64,000 bases of DNA from Pseudomonadota bacterium (GTDB lineage Bacteria; Pseudomonadota; Gammaproteobacteria; Steroidobacterales; MnTg04). Shown in pieces: positions 18,293-27,497 of this stretch. Made by a program: the position numbers and the translations under genes. Position 1 is the stretch's first letter; every line of letters begins with the position of its first letter. The notes beneath the pieces are model-generated. The model had not been told where the DNA came from, did no database searches, and worked only from the letters and a program-made list of their open reading frames with translations. Location of the stretch: the NCBI GenBank assembly GCA_022572885.1, contig JACZVC010000008.1, positions 36,368 through 100,367 on the forward strand, written 5' to 3'.

Positions 18293-18856
18293 TCAACTAT
18301 CCAATTGATCTTTCAGTAATCGCCTGGCCCTGTGTAACTGCGCCTTGCTCGTTCCCACGGCTATTCCCAACATGCTGGAGGCTTCTTCGTGACTGAAACC
18401 GCTAACGCCGCAAAGCAACAGGACATCCCGTGCCCCTTCCGGTAGTCTGGCGATCGCATTTTCGATATCGAACCCCGCGCTGTCCGGGGCCGGCGACGAA
18501 GCACCGGCCATCTGCCCGGCAAGCAACTCAAGATGCGCCCCGCGGCGCCGGCTGCTGCGTTTGTGGCCCAAAACCTGGTTGACCGCAATACGATGGATCC
18601 AGGTCCCGAATGCACTTTGTCCACGAAACTCAGGCAATTTACGCCAGGCGCGGATGAATGCTTCCTGGACACAATCGTCCGCCAGCGCCGGCTCACCGGT
18701 CATCCTCAGGCAAAGCGCGTAAACCCGGCCAACATGCTGGCGGTAAAGTATCTCGAATGCGGCGTGTTCTCCTTCCCGGGCACGAACCACGAGATTCTTT
18801 TCCGTCTGTCTTGAGTCCGGGTCAGTCATCGATGTGGCCGCCAGACTGACACCCAT
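18293..18856 (-). CDS. ECF-type RNA polymerase sigma factor
   Basis: The 187-residue protein has a sigma-70 region 2 (about 28-95: ILYRQHVGRVYALCLRM, DDCVQEAFIRAW, FGTWIHRIAVN) and a region 4 helix-turn-helix (about 130-185: LPEGARDVLLLCGVSGFSHEE, GTSKAQLHRAR). There is no region 3, as expected for an ECF factor. It is followed by an anti-sigma-like gene and a DUF4097 gene in one operon. I could not identify a matching promoter upstream. Confidence 0.93.
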   Translation of the reverse strand: MGVSLAATSMTDPDSRQTEKNLVVRAREGEHAAFEILYRQHVGRVYALCLRMTGEPALADDCVQEAFIRAWRKLPEFRGQSAFGTWIHRIAVNQVLGHKRSSRRRGAHLELLAGQMAGASSPAPDSAGFDIENAIARLPEGARDVLLLCGVSGFSHEEASSMLGIAVGTSKAQLHRARRLLKDQLDS

Positions 18857-18968
18857 ACACGCTCCAGCCGTTGTTTACTGGGTTTTTGACGCCGGTGGAC
18901 ATGCAAGGGTTTAAAAGGCGAGGGTTGGGGACTATTTAAAATAAGGCAGGCTTGACCCTGGTGTACCG

Positions 18969-20183
18969 TCAGCCCGCCATCGACCACTGTTCGCGGATCT
19001 TCTTCTCCTGCTCCTCGACGTGTTTCGACCAGCGTGCAAGAAAACGATAGGCGCGGTCTTTCGGCAGCGGTTTGCAGACGTAATATCCCTGGGCGATATC
19101 ACAGCCGACCGAGCGCAGGAAATTCAGGGTTGGTTCTGATTCCACACCTTCGGCGCAGACATTCAGCCCAAGCGCATGGGCCAGGTTGACAACAGCGGCA
19201 ACCACGGCCCTGGCCTCCTCACTGCGCCGAACCTCGAGGATGAAACTGGTGTCTACCTTGACTTCGGAAAAGGGCATCCGGTAAAGCATCAGTAATGGCG
19301 ACGAAGCAGTACCAAAATTGTCCAGACAAAGCTCGACCCCCTTTGCTCGCAATCGCTTGAGGATGACCAGGCTCTGCTCGGCATCTGTCATCGCCGAAGT
19401 TTCCGACAGCTCGAGCATCAGGCGGTCGGCTGGAACGTCGTAACGCGACAGCAATTCCTCGACCATGTCGGGGAAATCGTCTTCCACCAACTGGCGGGCC
19501 GACACATTGACACCGACATTGACCTCCTCGCCTTTTTCCGCCCACGCGGCATTTGCTTCAAGCACTTGCTCCAACACGCAGCGGGACAATTCACCGGACA
19601 GACCGAGTTCCTCGGCCTTCGCCAGGAACGACCCCGGCATCATCAAACCCTGGACCGGATGCTGCCACCTCACGAAGGCTTCCGCACCACACATATAGAT
19701 GGGACCGGTCAGGCGCAGACGCGCCTTCGGCTGGTAATGCACCACCATCTGGCCGTCGTCCATGGCCTTCATTATCAGCTCTTTGGTCAGCCGCATTTCA
19801 CCGCCGGGCACAGCCGTCAGCAGCGTTTCCAGATCATCCAGCATGACTGGCTTGGCCAGGCTGCCAGCCATCCGAAGCCCCAGGCTGCGCCCCAGTTTTT
19901 CGGCCGATTTCAACACCCGGTCATCCAGACCGCTGATCAGAAGGACCGCAGCCTGGCACTCCTCGTCCGCGAGATACCGAATCAGCTGGATGCCATCAGC
20001 GTCTGGCATCTGCAGATCCATGACGATATAGCTCGGGTCGAACTCCTGTACCGCCCGCCTGAAATGATCCGCATCTTTGGCCAGCCTGACCTCAAACCCC
20101 TGCCCACGCCCGACCTCGCCGATAAAGCGCATTATTTCCGCTTCATCGTCAATTACCAGCAGCCGTTTTTCGGGTTTGCTCAA
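18969..20183 (-). CDS. Response regulator with receiver and EAL domains
   Basis: The 404-residue protein has a receiver domain (about 5-125) with phosphoacceptor D56 in YIVMDLQMP and K111. An EAL domain (about 140-390) follows, of the type that hydrolyses cyclic di-GMP. Most catalytic positions are present: E168, N226, E261, D288, K309, E345 and Q375 in AQGYY. However, the EAL motif reads EAF, and the DDFGT metal site reads D288-N289-F-G-T, so one metal-binding aspartate is asparagine. Activity may be reduced or lost and the domain may act as a sensor. The gene lies downstream of a two-component operon. Confidence 0.92.
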   Translation of the reverse strand: MSKPEKRLLVIDDEAEIMRFIGEVGRGQGFEVRLAKDADHFRRAVQEFDPSYIVMDLQMPDADGIQLIRYLADEECQAAVLLISGLDDRVLKSAEKLGRSLGLRMAGSLAKPVMLDDLETLLTAVPGGEMRLTKELIMKAMDDGQMVVHYQPKARLRLTGPIYMCGAEAFVRWQHPVQGLMMPGSFLAKAEELGLSGELSRCVLEQVLEANAAWAEKGEEVNVGVNVSARQLVEDDFPDMVEELLSRYDVPADRLMLELSETSAMTDAEQSLVILKRLRAKGVELCLDNFGTASSPLLMLYRMPFSEVKVDTSFILEVRRSEEARAVVAAVVNLAHALGLNVCAEGVESEPTLNFLRSVGCDIAQGYYVCKPLPKDRAYRFLARWSKHVEEQEKKIREQWSMAG

Positions 20184-20328
20184 GGTTTCTCCATGTATGC
20201 ACGGACCATCCGCCTGAAGCTAAGCGCAGCGGAGCGAAAAGTGCAAGAAATTCGTTTATTTCCGCAACCCCTGGGAGCCAATCGAACCACCCTTGCCAGC
20301 GGCCGCTACCTGACCGCCAGGCCTGATC

Positions 20329-21000
20329 TCAGCTATCGACAGAAATCAGCCCTTCACGAATCGCATAGCGAGTCAGATCGGCCAGGGTATTCAATGCAAG
20401 CTTTTTCATGATATTGCTGCGGTGCGTCTCAATTGTCTTGGCGCTGACGTGCAGCAATTCTCCTACCTGGGCAGTTTTCTTTCCTTCCGCCAGCAATTGC
20501 AAAACCTCTCGCTCGCGACCGGTCAATAACTCTGGCAGCGAAGGCTCGCCATCGCTGAGCAGTGCCTCGAGCTGGTCTTTGTATTTGTCCCGGAGCACCT
20601 TGCTGAGATAAATCCCACCACCGGTCACGGTGGTTATGGCCAATTCCAACTCCTCGACAGCATTTTCCTTCAGAACGTAGCCACGAGCTCCGGCACGCAT
20701 CATTGCCGCTATATAGCGCCGGTCATCGTGCATGGTTAGCGCAATGACCGGCAATTTCGGATGCAATTTGTGCAATTTGCGAGTGGCATCGATGCCATTC
20801 AGCTCCGGCATCGCAATATCGATAATCACCAGGTCCGGCTCAAGTCGACGGACCATTCGTTCGACCTTACGACCCGAGTTCGCCATGCCCACCACATCGA
20901 ACTTGTCCCCCCTCTCCAGCAGGACACGCAAGCCCTCGTTGCAAATCTGGTGATCATCCGCCAACAGTATCTTAAGGGGCACTGGACTCACCCCGCTCAC
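20329..21000 (-). CDS. NarL/FixJ-type response regulator
   Basis: The 223-residue regulator has a receiver domain (about 8-125) with the phosphorylation site in DLVIIDIAMPELNG. A LuxR-type helix-turn-helix lies at about 155-215 (LTGREREVLQLLAEGKKTAQVG, SAKTIETHRSNIMKKL). It starts at a GTG inside the end of the upstream histidine-kinase gene, overlapping by 29 bases, so the two form a pair; a second in-frame GTG at 20991 is an alternative start. Confidence 0.94.
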   Translation of the reverse strand: MSGVSPVPLKILLADDHQICNEGLRVLLERGDKFDVVGMANSGRKVERMVRRLEPDLVIIDIAMPELNGIDATRKLHKLHPKLPVIALTMHDDRRYIAAMMRAGARGYVLKENAVEELELAITTVTGGGIYLSKVLRDKYKDQLEALLSDGEPSLPELLTGREREVLQLLAEGKKTAQVGELLHVSAKTIETHRSNIMKKLALNTLADLTRYAIREGLISVDS

Positions 21001-22339
21001 CCAACGGGATACAGATACCGACCGTGGAACCTTGTCCGGGCTCGCTATCGATATTCAATTCGCCATCCAGCGGTTTCAGTCTTTCGCGAATACTGAACAA
21101 ACCGAATCCCGGCCTGACGGCGCTCATACTAAAACCGCAGCCATTGTCTTTTACATCGACGCACAACATGCCGCCGTTTTCAGCAATACTGACGGTCGCC
21201 GATTTCGCCCCGGAGTGCTTGGTTACGTTGACCAATAGCTCCCTGACAAGCTGATACATCGTCACCCGCAAATCAAGATCGAGCAATAACTCACCACCCA
21301 CGACCTTTACTCCGCATTCGATACCGTGGCGCTCGCTGAGCGTATCGCTCAACCATTCAACCGCCGCGACAAAGCCCAGCTCGTACAAAACGGGCGGACT
21401 GAGCTCGAAAACCAGTGTGCGGGTTTGGCGAATGGCATGGTCGATCAATTCATTGATTTCGTTCAAGGAATCAAAACTTCCTTCATCACTGGAATCTTGC
21501 AGCACCGACCCCAGCTTAAGCTTGGCGATACTGAGCTGCTGAGCCACGGTATCGTGCAGGGCGACCGCTATGTCTCGCCGCACCTTTTCCTCCGCGAGGG
21601 CGAGTCGCGTCGTCATGGAGCGAAGCTGGCGTTCATAAATTCGCAGATTCTGCTCGGTTTTCCGGCGCTCGGTGACATCCAGCAATGCCGAGACTCTGAG
21701 ACTTCTGCCACCAATATCCAGAGTTCGCGCACGTATTTCGACGACGATTTTTTCGCCGCCCTTGCGCACGCCGGTGACTAAGTATGTATCTTCCAGCCGG
21801 CCGGCGAGATGATCCTTTACAACTTGGCGGCTATCCGGGTCGGTCAGGTCAATAACGGAACGTCCGACCAGTTCTTCCCGGCTGTACCCGAAATCATGAC
21901 AGCCCCGCTGATTGACGGCGAGGATTTTGCCATTTTCAGATATGAACAAGCCCTCAAAGCTGGCATCGCTCATGATGTTCAGCCAGGCCTGGCTTTCCTG
22001 CAGCTTCAGTTTGGCCTCGTAAAGACGACTCACCAAGCCGTTGGCAGTCATGCCCAGCACCAGAAATGTCACCGTTGTGATTAGCCGGTGCGTCAGGTGG
22101 TCTTCGCCTGGTTTGACCAGGGCCACCAAAAAACCTTGTTGCTCATCGAAAAAAGCCACCAGCCAGGCATCGAAGCACCAATACAGGACCGCGACCGCGA
22201 AAACACTCCAGAAAAAACTGCCAAAACAATGCTCCGCCATCGATTTTTTTTCGTTGGCGGCGCTGGCAACAGGGGTAGTTCGCTCATATTCATTATTGCC
22301 ATACAATCGGTTGCAGGACGAAACCCGGGCTACAGGCAT
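20972..22339 (-). CDS. Membrane PAS histidine kinase of the NarX/DegS type
   Basis: The 455-residue kinase has two predicted membrane helices (about 42-65 and 85-105). A PAS domain (about 120-240) reads SDASFEGLFISENGKILAVN and is followed by a PAC-like end. The HisKA_3 phosphoacceptor region holds the histidine in ALHDTVAQQLSIAKLKLG near 262, and the HATPase domain (about 345-450) has DNGCGF. HisKA_3 kinases pair with NarL-type regulators, which matches the next gene. The signal is unknown. A later start at Met34 (22240) would remove an N-terminal stretch of doubtful value. Confidence 0.92.
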   Translation of the reverse strand: MPVARVSSCNRLYGNNEYERTTPVASAANEKKSMAEHCFGSFFWSVFAVAVLYWCFDAWLVAFFDEQQGFLVALVKPGEDHLTHRLITTVTFLVLGMTANGLVSRLYEAKLKLQESQAWLNIMSDASFEGLFISENGKILAVNQRGCHDFGYSREELVGRSVIDLTDPDSRQVVKDHLAGRLEDTYLVTGVRKGGEKIVVEIRARTLDIGGRSLRVSALLDVTERRKTEQNLRIYERQLRSMTTRLALAEEKVRRDIAVALHDTVAQQLSIAKLKLGSVLQDSSDEGSFDSLNEINELIDHAIRQTRTLVFELSPPVLYELGFVAAVEWLSDTLSERHGIECGVKVVGGELLLDLDLRVTMYQLVRELLVNVTKHSGAKSATVSIAENGGMLCVDVKDNGCGFSMSAVRPGFGLFSIRERLKPLDGELNIDSEPGQGSTVGICIPLGERGESSAP

Positions 22340-22408
22340 GCCCCACCTCCAAGGGGGGGTTATAGCTTGCGTCGGCCCGCATATTTCACCAAGGCGGTGA
22401 CATGCAGG

Positions 22409-25120
22409 CTAGCCGGCTTTCTTGGCCGCTCCGGTGTTTTCTGCATCCAGCACCCGGCGGATTTTTCGGGCCAGCTCATCGTGGCCATAGGGCTTGCAGA
22501 TTACGCTGTCCGGACCGGCTTCTACGCCTTTATACATGATCGTGCTTTCAGCAAAGCCCGTAGCAAACAGGACCGGTAAGTCAGGGCGGATATTTCCAGC
22601 TTTTTGCGCCAGCACCGGCCCTCGCATCCCACCTGGCATCATGACATCGCTAAACAACAAGTCGATTTCCGGGTGCGCCTGCAGCACGCGCAGCGCGGAT
22701 GGCCCGTCCCCCGCTTCCAGGGTCTGGTAACCGAGGTCGCTGAGCAGAGCTATCGTGGTTTTTCTGACCTCGTTGTCGTCTTCGACGACCAGTATGCACT
22801 CATCGCCTTTTGGCATTTCAATTTCAATAATCTGCTGCTCGCTGCTCGCTGCTTCGTCATCTGACATCGGGAATAACAGTCTGACGCGAGTTCCGACACC
22901 GACATCGCTCCTGATGCTGGTAAAACCACCAGACTTCTCGACAAAACCATGGACTATGCTCAGGCCCAGACCACTGCCCTTGCCGACGTCCTTGGTCGTA
23001 AAGAATGGCTCGAAAGCCCGATCGGCTACATCGGACGGCATTCCGCACCCGGTATCGCTTACCGCCAAAAATACATACTCACCTGGCGTCGCCTGAGGAA
23101 ACTCGGGGGATCCGCTATCGGGGATGCTCAGGTTGCTGGTCTCGATCAGGAGTTGCCCGCCTTCCGGCATGGCATCCCGCGCGTTGATCGCGAGATTTAA
23201 CAGCGCGCTTTCCAGTTGCCCCGGATCGATGGTTGCCGGATGCAGGTTTTTTTCGAATCGGGTTTCTATGTCAACGCTGCTGCCCAGCGTTCGCCTCAGC
23301 AACTCGTCCATTTCCATGACCAGTTCGTTGATATCCAGCAATTTGGGTTCGAGCATCTGGCGGCGAGAGAGGGAAAGCAGCCTCTTGGTCAGTTCCGCAC
23401 CCCGCATTGCTGCCTTCAGTGCGGCATCGATCAGCTCCATGAGTTTCTCCTGCCCTTTTAACGGCCTGGAAAGCAACTGGAGATTGCCGACGATAATGCT
23501 CAGAAGGTTATTGAAATCATGGGCTACGCCACCGGTAAGCTGACCGACTGCTTCCATTTTCTGCGCCTGGCGCAGCTCCGCTTCCAGCCGCCGGTGCATG
23601 GTCATATCCTGGACCACGGAAAAGAAACCGATGACATCGCCGCTGTCGTCGCGGTGCGGAATATAGGTCACCTCCAGTTCAAAATCCTGCATCTCCCGCT
23701 CGGCGCCAGCCGAATAAGTGACCATCTCGCCGGCCAGGACTTTGTCGATTCTCGGCCGTATTATCCGGTACGATTCCTCCGAGGTGATATGTCTGATTTT
23801 CTTGCCAATCAATTCGGGTTGTCTTACCCGGAACCAGTCGAGATAATTTTGATTGGCGAAGGTAATGGTTTCGTCTTTTTCAACATAGGCGATGCTGATC
23901 GGCACCGAATTCAGAATCAGTTGGAAAAAGGACTGGCTGCTACGCAACGCTTCCTCGGCCTTCTTGCGCTCACCAATATCCGCCACTGAGCCGGCCATCC
24001 GGGTTGCTCTGCCATCCGCATTACGAACAGACTGACCCTTGGCCTGCAGCCACAGGTACTCGCCGTTCTCCCTGCGCAGCCTGAATTCCACGTTGAAGGG
24101 CCGATCGTCGCGCAGATGCTCGATCACCGCCTGCCAGACGCGCGGATGGTCATCGGGATGGGTGCGAGACTGAAATTGTTTGTAGCCGTCGTTTTCAAGC
24201 TGCGGGTCGAAACCCAGGAGGTCGACCAGTCTCGGCGATGCAAAGAACCGATCGGCGACCAGGTCCCAATCGTACAACCCATCCAGCGATCCCTTGACCG
24301 CCAGTTCAAAGCGTTCTTCGCTCTTGCGTAGCGCCGCCTCCGCCCGCATCCGCTCGGTCACGTCGATCAAAGTACCCTGGTAGTGGGATGGATTCCCATC
24401 GCTGTCGTAAACCAGGCAGGAATTCTCCAGCACGGTAATTTCCCGGCCGTCTTTTCTTGTCAGCCTGAGCTCCGAGTTGACCATTTCGCCCGCTGCGTGA
24501 ACCTGCTCGACCCAGCGTTGCCTTTGTTCCGGACAGGCATGAATCTGGCTGGGGATATCGATCTTTAGCAACTCCTCCTCGCTGTCATATCCGAGAAGTT
24601 TTACCATGCTGGGGTTGGCGGAGATAAACTTGCCATCGAGCGTCGTGCTAAAAACACCGGCGACCACGTTGCCATAAAGAGCCCGGTATTTCTGCTCCGA
24701 TGACTTGAGCTCGATTTTGATGCGGGCTCTCTCGGTCGCGTTGCGTATCGTTCTGACCAGAAGTTCACAGTCGAATTCATCCTTGACCAGGTAGTCCTCG
24801 GCGCCGCAGCGGACAGCTTCCAGCCCCAGTTCCCTGGGCTCCTGACCCGAAAGAACGATAACCGGTACGTCTCCGGCCAGCGGCAACAACTTCTTTAGCG
24901 CCTCCAGCCCTTTGCATCCGGGCAGCGCGAGGCTCAGCATGATGACATCGTATAGCTCGCCGTTAGCGACCGTAATATTGGTAGATGCTTCGATCTGCGG
25001 GATCTCCGTCAGCTCGAAGCTGACGGAGATCGCCTGGTCCAACTGCTCGCACAGGGATGCCCTGTCGCTGGCATCGTTGTCGATTAACAGCGCACGGATC
25101 AATGTCTTGTCTGCGGTCAT
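22409..25120 (-). CDS. Hybrid histidine kinase: REC, three PAS, kinase, REC
   Basis: The 903-residue protein has an N-terminal receiver (about 8-130), then three PAS/PAC modules (about 135-515): LYGNVVAGVFSTTLDGKFIS, GSLDGLYDWDL and ILNSVPISIAYVEKDE. The dimerisation and phosphoacceptor region holds the histidine in GGVAHDFNNLLSIIVGNL near 545. The HATPase domain (about 640-760) has DTGCGMP and GKGSGLGLSIVHG, and a C-terminal receiver (about 770-890) carries its aspartate in LLFSDVMMPGG. No membrane helix is seen, so it is probably cytoplasmic. It lies 69 bases upstream of the membrane kinase gene and may feed the EAL protein or the NarL-type regulator. Confidence 0.93.
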   Translation of the reverse strand: MTADKTLIRALLIDNDASDRASLCEQLDQAISVSFELTEIPQIEASTNITVANGELYDVIMLSLALPGCKGLEALKKLLPLAGDVPVIVLSGQEPRELGLEAVRCGAEDYLVKDEFDCELLVRTIRNATERARIKIELKSSEQKYRALYGNVVAGVFSTTLDGKFISANPSMVKLLGYDSEEELLKIDIPSQIHACPEQRQRWVEQVHAAGEMVNSELRLTRKDGREITVLENSCLVYDSDGNPSHYQGTLIDVTERMRAEAALRKSEERFELAVKGSLDGLYDWDLVADRFFASPRLVDLLGFDPQLENDGYKQFQSRTHPDDHPRVWQAVIEHLRDDRPFNVEFRLRRENGEYLWLQAKGQSVRNADGRATRMAGSVADIGERKKAEEALRSSQSFFQLILNSVPISIAYVEKDETITFANQNYLDWFRVRQPELIGKKIRHITSEESYRIIRPRIDKVLAGEMVTYSAGAEREMQDFELEVTYIPHRDDSGDVIGFFSVVQDMTMHRRLEAELRQAQKMEAVGQLTGGVAHDFNNLLSIIVGNLQLLSRPLKGQEKLMELIDAALKAAMRGAELTKRLLSLSRRQMLEPKLLDINELVMEMDELLRRTLGSSVDIETRFEKNLHPATIDPGQLESALLNLAINARDAMPEGGQLLIETSNLSIPDSGSPEFPQATPGEYVFLAVSDTGCGMPSDVADRAFEPFFTTKDVGKGSGLGLSIVHGFVEKSGGFTSIRSDVGVGTRVRLLFPMSDDEAASSEQQIIEIEMPKGDECILVVEDDNEVRKTTIALLSDLGYQTLEAGDGPSALRVLQAHPEIDLLFSDVMMPGGMRGPVLAQKAGNIRPDLPVLFATGFAESTIMYKGVEAGPDSVICKPYGHDELARKIRRVLDAENTGAAKKAG

Positions 25121-25334
25121 GAGCGTATTTCCCAGAAATCCCCGAGTTGCAAAGCAGACGCAGAATCTAGCATGGCGTTTCCGGCCTTTTGTGGCCCTGG
25201 TTCACATTATTCGGAGCGGGCAGAAATATCGCAGCCGGGTCGCCGCCGCCGCACCGTTCGATTACGATAGAGTCCGGGAGAAGTAGCACTGCGCCGGGGG
25301 CACGCTCGGTTACGCAGCAACGACAGCACTCTTG

Positions 25335-25964
25335 ATGAACAGAAAAAAACATTGGGACACCGTGTATGCCGCCAAGGCGTCAGACCAGCTGAGCTGGTAC
25401 CAGGAAACTCCTGTTACCTCGCTGGACCTGATTGACCAAACCGGGGTCGCTCGCGAAGACGCAATTATCGATGTCGGCGGCGGCGCATCGGTCCTGGTCG
25501 ATCACCTGCTGGCGCTCGGCTACACGGACTTGACGGTACTGGATATCTCAGGCCGCGCGTTGCGCGCTGCACGGCGCAGACTCAGCGGCAAAGCGGATCA
25601 GGTCTGCTGGATAGAATCCGATATTACGATGCTGGAGCCGCAACGCCAGTATGCGCTCTGGCATGACCGTGCAGTATTTCATTTTTTGACCGCGCCTGCA
25701 GACCGGGCGAAATACGTCGCGCTTTTGAAAAACAGCCTGGCCACCGATGGATTTTTGGTGATAGGCGCCTTCGCCGTAGATGGCCCCGCGCGCTGCAGCG
25801 GTCTGGATGTCGTCCGCTACGACCGGCAAGGAATCTGCGCGGAACTGGGCGCGTGTTTCCGTTTGCTCGGCGAATTTGCTGATCCCCATAAGACGCCATG
25901 GGGAGCCGAACAGAAGTTTGCTTTCTTCAGCTTTCGATACCTGGGGAATGACGATCGGCACTGA
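25335..25964 (+). CDS. Class I SAM-dependent methyltransferase
   Basis: The 209-residue enzyme starts with NRKKHWDTVYAAK...LSWYQ, the N-terminus of a common bacterial small-molecule methyltransferase group. It has the SAM-binding motif I AIIDVGGGASVLVDHL near 45-60, the post-I acidic residue in LTVLDIS, and motif IV-like WHDRAVFHFLT. Its substrate cannot be read from the sequence. The ATG at 25335 directly follows a TTG that could also serve as a start. It stands alone, divergent from the hybrid kinase. Confidence 0.88.
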   Translation: MNRKKHWDTVYAAKASDQLSWYQETPVTSLDLIDQTGVAREDAIIDVGGGASVLVDHLLALGYTDLTVLDISGRALRAARRRLSGKADQVCWIESDITMLEPQRQYALWHDRAVFHFLTAPADRAKYVALLKNSLATDGFLVIGAFAVDGPARCSGLDVVRYDRQGICAELGACFRLLGEFADPHKTPWGAEQKFAFFSFRYLGNDDRH

Positions 25965-26037
25965 CCATCCGGCGCGCTGGCCCGCAAGCGCCCCGTCACG
26001 GTATAGTGCATGGGTTGAGTCATTCGGGAGATACCCT

Positions 26038-26478
26038 ATGTTGTGGTGGGGATGGATCGTACTCGGTGTAATTATCCTGGGCGCTGAGATGTTTGTGATC
26101 GACGCTCAGTTTTTCCTGGTGTTTATTGGTTTGTCGGCCATATTGGTCGGCCTGCTGGACCTGTTTGGGCTCGCCATGCCGGAATGGGGACAGTGGATGT
26201 TATTTGCCGCGCTGGCCTTGATCTCAATGTTCACTTTTCGCAGGGCTCTGTATACCAAGTTCAAGGGCAGCGCGCCTGGTTTTCGCGCGAGCCTGGAAGG
26301 CGATATGATCCTGGTTGCGGATGAGCTGGCGCCGGGCGCCGAGAGCAGGGCCAGTCACCGCGGCACGAAATGGACCATTCGAAATGTCGGCGGTGATAGC
26401 ATCCCGGCAGGACAAAGAGCTCGTGTGCTAAAAACCGAGGGCCTGGTCCTGCATGTGTCAAACGATCCGGCGGATTGA
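26038..26478 (+). CDS. nfeD: NfeD family membrane protein
   Basis: The 146-residue protein has three to four membrane helices (about 4-80) and a C-terminal soluble OB-fold (about 90-143) ending VLKTEGLVLHV. NfeD proteins accompany SPFH/stomatin-like proteins, and here the next gene is exactly that, 41 bases downstream. I chose the ATG at 26038 because MLWWGWIVLG is the family N-terminus; the frame is open far upstream but overlaps the methyltransferase gene. Confidence 0.9.
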   Translation: MLWWGWIVLGVIILGAEMFVIDAQFFLVFIGLSAILVGLLDLFGLAMPEWGQWMLFAALALISMFTFRRALYTKFKGSAPGFRASLEGDMILVADELAPGAESRASHRGTKWTIRNVGGDSIPAGQRARVLKTEGLVLHVSNDPAD

Positions 26479-26519
26479 AGCCGGGCAATTACAAATTTAC
26501 AAATACGGAGAAAAAACCC

Positions 26520-27446
26520 ATGGATTCATTGATTGTCGCACTGGCGATCGTTGTCGTCGCCGTTATCATCATCGCCAAGACTGCGGTCGTGGTACCGCAG
26601 CAAAACGCCTACGTAATTGAAAAGCTGGGCAAATTCAGCCGGACGCTCAAGGCCGGTTTTCATATTCTGGTGCCGTTTTTTGACCGGATCGCCTACAGGC
26701 ACACCTTGAAGGAACAGGCGATCGATATTCCCGAACAAATCTGCATTACCAAGGACAACGTACAAGTGGGCGTTGACGGGATCCTGTACCTGCAGATCCT
26801 CGACGCGGGCAGGGCATCCTACGGGATCTCCGATTACATCTGGGCCATCATTCAACTGGCGCAGACCACCCTGCGTAGCGAAATAGGCAAGATAGTCCTG
26901 GACCGGACATTCGAAGAACGCTCGATGATCAATTTGAACGTGGTCACTGAACTCGACAAGGCGTCCGATCCCTGGGGCGTCAAAGTCTTGCGTTACGAAA
27001 TCAAGAATATCAACCCGCCGCATGACGTCTTGACCGCGATGGAAAAACAGATGCGCGCCGAGCGTGAAAAGCGTGCGGTCGTGCTGACCTCCGAAGGCGA
27101 ACGCGATGCCAAGATCAACGAAGCCGAAGGCGAGAAACAGCGGGTGATCAAGGAATCGGAAGCGACCAAGCAAATGCAGATCAATGAAGCGGCCGGTGAG
27201 GCGCAGGCTATCCTGGCCGTGGCAACCGCGACCGCTGAAGGCATGCGGCGCATCGCAGCCGCCGTGATCGAGAAAGGCGGCAACGAAGCGATGCAATTGC
27301 GTATTGCGGAACAGTATATCGAGCAATTCGGCAAGCTGGCCAAGGAAGGCAACACCCTGGTCATCCCGGCACAGCTTGCGGATCTGAGTTCCATGATCGC
27401 GCTGGCAACCAACATCGCCAAGGGAGACAAGACCGTTGTCGGTTAA
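26520..27446 (+). CDS. SPFH/stomatin-like membrane protein (QmcA type)
   Basis: The 308-residue protein has an N-terminal membrane segment (about 2-22), the SPFH domain (VVPQQNAYVIEKLGKFSRTLKAG at about 24-46, to about 200) and a long charged coiled coil rich in alanine and glutamate (about 200-275). Family members form oligomers at membrane microdomains and modulate proteases. The ATG at 26520 is preceded by a good ribosome-binding site (ACGGAGAA). It pairs with nfeD. Confidence 0.93.
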   Translation: MDSLIVALAIVVVAVIIIAKTAVVVPQQNAYVIEKLGKFSRTLKAGFHILVPFFDRIAYRHTLKEQAIDIPEQICITKDNVQVGVDGILYLQILDAGRASYGISDYIWAIIQLAQTTLRSEIGKIVLDRTFEERSMINLNVVTELDKASDPWGVKVLRYEIKNINPPHDVLTAMEKQMRAEREKRAVVLTSEGERDAKINEAEGEKQRVIKESEATKQMQINEAAGEAQAILAVATATAEGMRRIAAAVIEKGGNEAMQLRIAEQYIEQFGKLAKEGNTLVIPAQLADLSSMIALATNIAKGDKTVVG

Positions 27447-27497
27447 GAAGCTGGCAGATCGCACGCAGAATTTGGAAGCCGCCTGACCCGGATTCCG

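Noticed and set aside
19566..20411. A 281-codon plus-strand frame
   Set aside because: It runs antisense to the REC-EAL gene and shows no domain or ribosome-binding site.
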